Positions 59,627 to 64,000 of a stretch of DNA of 64,000 nt are shown here, piece by piece; within the stretch, counting starts at the first letter, position 1; the number at the start of each line of letters is the position of its first letter. The stretch is from Salvelinus alpinus. Its lineage: Eukaryota > Chordata > Actinopteri > Salmoniformes > Salmonidae. The position numbers and the translations under genes were made by a program. The notes under the pieces are model-generated. The model searched no databases and was not told the origin of the DNA. It saw only the letters and a list, made by a program, of their open reading frames with translations. The DNA lies in assembly GCF_045679555.1 (NCBI RefSeq), contig NC_092098.1, forward strand, positions 18,675,038-18,739,037. Direction: 5' to 3'.

Positions 59627-62600
59627 TATATTGTATTGACACTGACTGCTGTAACATGTTGGACCCTCATTTTTGTTGGCATAAAATGTGTGTGGTTCCC
59701 CTTTTACAAATTCTAGAGCAATAATATGCTTCACTGAGCAATGATTAATCTAAGCTGCTCATTTATTATTGGGAGGGAACTCTTCGTGCTTCATGGAGGA
59801 TGCAGTTACACTATATGTCCACATGGGGGCATTTTAACGCTGTCCTAGAATAAGAGGCAGTCTTGAACCAGGTGGCTAGTCTGAGAATATACTATAGTAT
59901 ATTCATCATGTCATTTATAACCTGTTAAGAAACCAATGATATTGCAAACCACCCTTCAGTATGTGGATATTCCCCTTGAATCCAACTCAACTCGTTTTTT
60001 ATTCTGTTTTCAAAAAGCAGTAATTCAAATCACACATACTTTTACCTTTAATCTAATTGAAATAGAATCGCTGCTTCAGAGCTGTGAGTTTACTTTAAGC
60101 TGTGAGACTGCTAGCATGATCTGATTGAGACCGTGATATTAGGCCCTGCAATTTGCAATTTATACTGTAACTAATACTTACAAACATCTGTAGAAAAACT
60201 GTAAGTGAATCTCGGTAGCATGCAGATCTTTAAGGTGTCTTCTGCCAGAGCTTTAAAAAGTATGTGGAGCTACATGGAGCCTAGTTCTAATTAACACATA
60301 CAGTAGCTGGGATTACTCAGGTGTGATAAATGTTAACAATGTTACATCCTTCCTAATGCATGGATTATCTAATTATCAGTGAATAGGGAGGTTCTCATTT
60401 GCCGCTTTTCAAATAGTGTAATTGGTGTGAATCACTAGGAGCTTTAGTTTGGGTCACTTAGTTGATACACAATTTAAATTCTGACAGGTGACAACAGTAC
60501 ACCTATTTAAGCAGAATAAACTACATACGATGCATAATGCAGAGTTAAAATTAGATGTATTAGATGTTAGATGTATTATGTTTGTGTACATTGTCAATCA
60601 GGAACATCTTATACTGTGGGCTACTGCATCATCTGAAAGACAACATTGTGTGACACACTGACACTGCGTCAAATAGTTTTTTCTTTGTGCTGATGAATAT
60701 GATTCCCTTACTTTAAGAGTGAGATTCATGCCATTGTCCTCCTAGAGAATATCCCAAGGTGAACTGTTGTCTTATAAATGCTCTGTGAGAAGAAGGGAGC
60801 CATGATGCATGACAGCCCTCATAAAACTTTGGTCCCAAATCATAGAGCCAGCCTATCTATAATTAAGAAATAATGAGGCCCTCAGAGATTGGCATCAATT
60901 GATTAGAGGAAAGAAAAGAGCAAAAACTAAAAGAAAGAAAAGCAACAACAGCCTCACAGAGGAGGATCAGCATCCCTCCATTCAATGTGTTTGCCTTGAT
61001 CTCAGTCCCAGGTGAGACTGGGCTGATGAAACACGACTTAAGACAAGTTAGAAAGGGGATGTTTTCAAGTTTACTTGTTTCTTGTCCCTGTGTAGATGGT
61101 ACACAGAGATAATTCTCGGTCGCAAAGATAATTTGTCTGTTGACATTAACACAATATTGACTCTGTAATGGAGTTTGTAATCGATTTCTCCAAACATAGT
61201 CTCAGTTTTTTTTCATTTAATTACTATCTTCCCCTTGTGATATTGCTGGAAACTATGGTGTATCAAAGTGTGAACTTCCATCTGAAATTACTCAATAGAA
61301 AATAGATTGTGTGAAATGGCCAAATTTGAATTGGAGTTGCCTTTAGGTGGTTTTAGAATTATTTAAATTATGGGTGAAGAGATAACATCTCTCATTGTAC
61401 CTGTAACAACTGTTGATATTCATACAAACTAGACAGAGTTATGTTTAGATACATTTCTTGATTCACTACACTGATGTGAAAAATCCATATGTCTTTGTAA
61501 TTGTATTTTTAAATCATCACGATATGTCTAATAAATCAATGTGTGTTTATTTAATGAAAATAATATATTTTAAAGTTATTTCCCTGAGAATCCTTTGGCC
61601 CTTGAAATGCTCAGTCTGATCGTGTTGGCGTTTGGAAAGAAATTTGAAGATATCTACATACACAGCCCTGATTGGCTGATAGTATGGTCTAGAGCCCACC
61701 CCCTTAACCAAATGAAAAGGCATTGGTCTATTATAATCAGATCACATTGTGACTTCATGATGTGGGCTAAAAGTTCCATCTCACCTTTTTTTTTCAAACA
61801 GCTCATACACAAAAAAGGCATTATCATCATTGTTCCAATTTCATTTTGTTATTCAACCTGTTATTTCAACCAAAAATCCTTTAAAAAAAATGAAGAACTG
61901 CACTGTTTTTTACTGCACTACCCCTTTACCACTATTTTCTCAGTTTATATATGTGAACCAGTCAAAATGGCATCAGCTCTGTCTGCGAGGAAGACACAAT
62001 GTTGCCCCTGAGACTATTTTGGCCAACTAAACACCCTGTGAACAGTACATGATAATAGCTGCTATTCTCACTGTCAGGCCCAGCAATAGAGGGGTGAGGA
62101 AACCTTGGCCTGTCTCCAAGTCATTTTCCATCACTTGACGGCTGCCAGTCAGGTGATGAGAGATGACACCCTGTACATTTACAGCACTAACTGCTGTCTG
62201 GTGAGAGAACAATGCTCTACGTATGGCAAGATGACTATTCGGTCTTACAAACCAACTAACAATGCTAATGATGGGGTGTTTCATGATTTGTCTTATCTTT
62301 CAGTAAGAACCAGTGTTTTCTGCAGAACCTGTTCAGGACTAAAGTGACCTACTTGTTGGACTAAATCACCTCACCAATCACTCTAAATGAACAACAATCA
62401 ATTTTTTTTAATGAATATTGTTTATATTTGTAATTATGCACCTCATTAGGTTGCTGTAAGAAGAGCTATATGCGGTCCACAATATCGGTATGACCTCCCA
62501 GTCTAATATCACTTCACAGTAGCGTTCTGATGCGTGATAGGTGCCAAAGCCCTGTGTAGTGGTTTACAGATTTACATTCACACATGACCCGATCACAATG

Positions 62601-63629
62601 TCCCAAGGCGAATAGGCTGTTTATTCCATGTGGGGGAAGGAAACCATTGTGCACAGCTCTGTGTAGGCCTACTCTAACCAAGGTACTGTTTGTGGCAGAA
62701 CGGTATGGCATGTGCAGTGCTAACATAATCACTTGATTTCCAAGTTTTTCTTAACAGTATATTGTTTCTATGTATATTGCTTTGCCTATCATATGTATAA
62801 TTAATATAATTTCCACAGGTGACATCAACATGACAGCAAGCCAGCAGAACTACATATAATGTTAAATGATAGCATACATCATAAAGAAGAAGAGTCTTAC
62901 TTTGAAAGCCTGTAATTAATTCAGCTTACCATTCCTCCTACTTTTGACACCCAGTCCTAATATCCTGGGGCCTCCTCTGCTGCTGGCTTGTCTCCCAGTG
63001 CCTTGCCACTATGCCTTAGTGTAACTGTTAGTTCTGCTGTCAGAACTGCCTGCTGCTGCCTTTCTTTTGTATTGTTCAGCCAACGCCAAGTACTTTTTCA
63101 TAATCTCCATCTGCTTTCCCACCTACCCATGTGCCATTCTTCCATACCCTCCTGCATCTTGTGATTCATTTGTTCCCCGAATAGAAATAGCACATACACC
63201 CTGTGGTACAGCCCGTACTGTCTTTTATCAAGCACAGCAGGTCATTCTAACAGTACACCTGTTGACCAGCTCCTAAAACCCAGACCTTCAATAAGCCCCC
63301 CGCTTCTCTGTCCACGCACATCTGGACACTGCTGCTGATTGGAAATCAATATGGCTTCATGAGACCTGTGTATGTTTCACCTCTCATACACTGTTAAAAA
63401 GTCAGACAAGCTCTGCTGGACCTCTGTTTTTTTATAGGCACAGCGACATGGCACCGCCCTTAAAAATAAAACGTGGAAAGAACACCTGTGAAAAAACGTG
63501 GTTTTTGAAAACGTGTGACGTTTGATATTTTCACGAGTCAGACGTGTTTTTCGGACACTTGTGGCGTTTCACATGGATTTTTCACATGACTCAGACACGT
63601 TGTTTCCCAACATTTCACGTGATATAAAT
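59627..63629. other. intergenic DNA, nothing recognised
   Basis: About 4 kb of AT-rich sequence. The longest open frame (61595-62011, 138 residues) has no start context, splice signals or motif that I recognise. No strong repeats seen. Confidence 0.5.
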
Positions 63630-63702
63630 TTGCTTATAACTGGCGGGATTAGAACCCAGGTCTCAGCCAACGTCTTCACCATTAGACCAAGAGGGGCAAC
63701 AC
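63630..63702 (-). repeat. tRNA-like sequence (pseudogene or SINE head)
   Basis: On the minus strand: A-box-like TGGTCTAATGGTGAAGAC and B-box-like GGGTTCTAATCCC, correctly spaced. The arms do not close into a clean cloverleaf, so not called as a tRNA gene. The sequence from 63703 to 64000 shows nothing else. Confidence 0.35.
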
Positions 63703-64000
63703 TAATTTTGAAGTCGCAGGCAAGGCTACCTCATCACATGACCATGAGCAACCATGACTGACTCATGTCACCTACACTTTCACGTGTGCATTTTCATATT
63801 TTAAAGTCAATTTGGGCTGTCAAACAATTCAACAATGTAATCGTGTATATCGCAGGATTGAGCTGTAATTTCAGATTTTTTATACAAAAAGCATTACAAG
63901 AATTTTGACGTCTTGATTTTGTCCAAAGTAACGATTAGCAAAATCTGGTAAATTGATAAACACTTTCTTTAACCTCAGAGTCAATTTGTTTTGACTTCGT

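Noticed and set aside
61595..62011. A 138-residue open frame in the distal intergenic DNA
   Set aside because: No recognisable motif, no splice context, AT-rich composition like its surroundings.

Overview
The window is nuclear DNA of a ray-finned fish, almost certainly a salmonid (salmon, trout, char or relative). The grounds are spliced vertebrate genes with GT/AG introns and a very dense load of repeats typical of salmonid genomes: several Tc1-like DNA transposons with TA target duplications, hAT-type MITEs, non-LTR retrotransposon tails and tRNA-derived SINEs. The species cannot be fixed from sequence alone.

Two host genes are present, head to head and about 12 kb apart. On the minus strand, 641-19153, is gab3 (GRB2-associated binding protein 3), a PH-domain docking adaptor in ten coding exons. 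On the plus strand, 31142-56811, is smarca1 (SNF2L), the ISWI-type chromatin remodelling ATPase, in 24 coding exons that join without a frame break into 1021 residues. The eight most secure gab3 residue blocks match GAB3 rather than GAB1/GAB2, and the ISWI exons match SMARCA1 rather than SMARCA5. In human, the sister genes GAB1 and SMARCA5 are neighbours on chromosome 4, so this fish pair looks like the matching paralogous block left by the ancient vertebrate genome duplications.

Layout. 1-640: gab3 3' UTR and downstream. 641-19153: gab3, whose 10.7 kb intron 2 holds two Tc1-like elements, a solo LTR, a MITE, and a third Tc1 copy that itself contains a hAT-like element and a LINE tail. 19154-31141: intergenic, starting with a long GA repeat and then a nested stack in which a Tc1-like element carries two older repeats, a SINE and a 5'-truncated LINE with an open reverse transcriptase frame; a second Tc1 copy is fused to its end. 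31142-56811: smarca1; intron 5 (8.1 kb) is a mosaic of LINEs, SINEs, MITEs and a Tc1, and intron 13 is mostly two Tc1-like elements separated by a TA repeat. 56812-64000: smarca1 3' UTR region with another Tc1, one more Tc1 fragment, and otherwise unrecognised intergenic DNA.

The two genes are not known to work together: gab3 acts in cytoplasmic receptor-tyrosine-kinase and cytokine signalling, smarca1 in nucleosome spacing. I see no CRISPR, operon, toxin or other prokaryotic-type system. The most unusual content is the transposon architecture and one uncertain, divergent gab3 exon.
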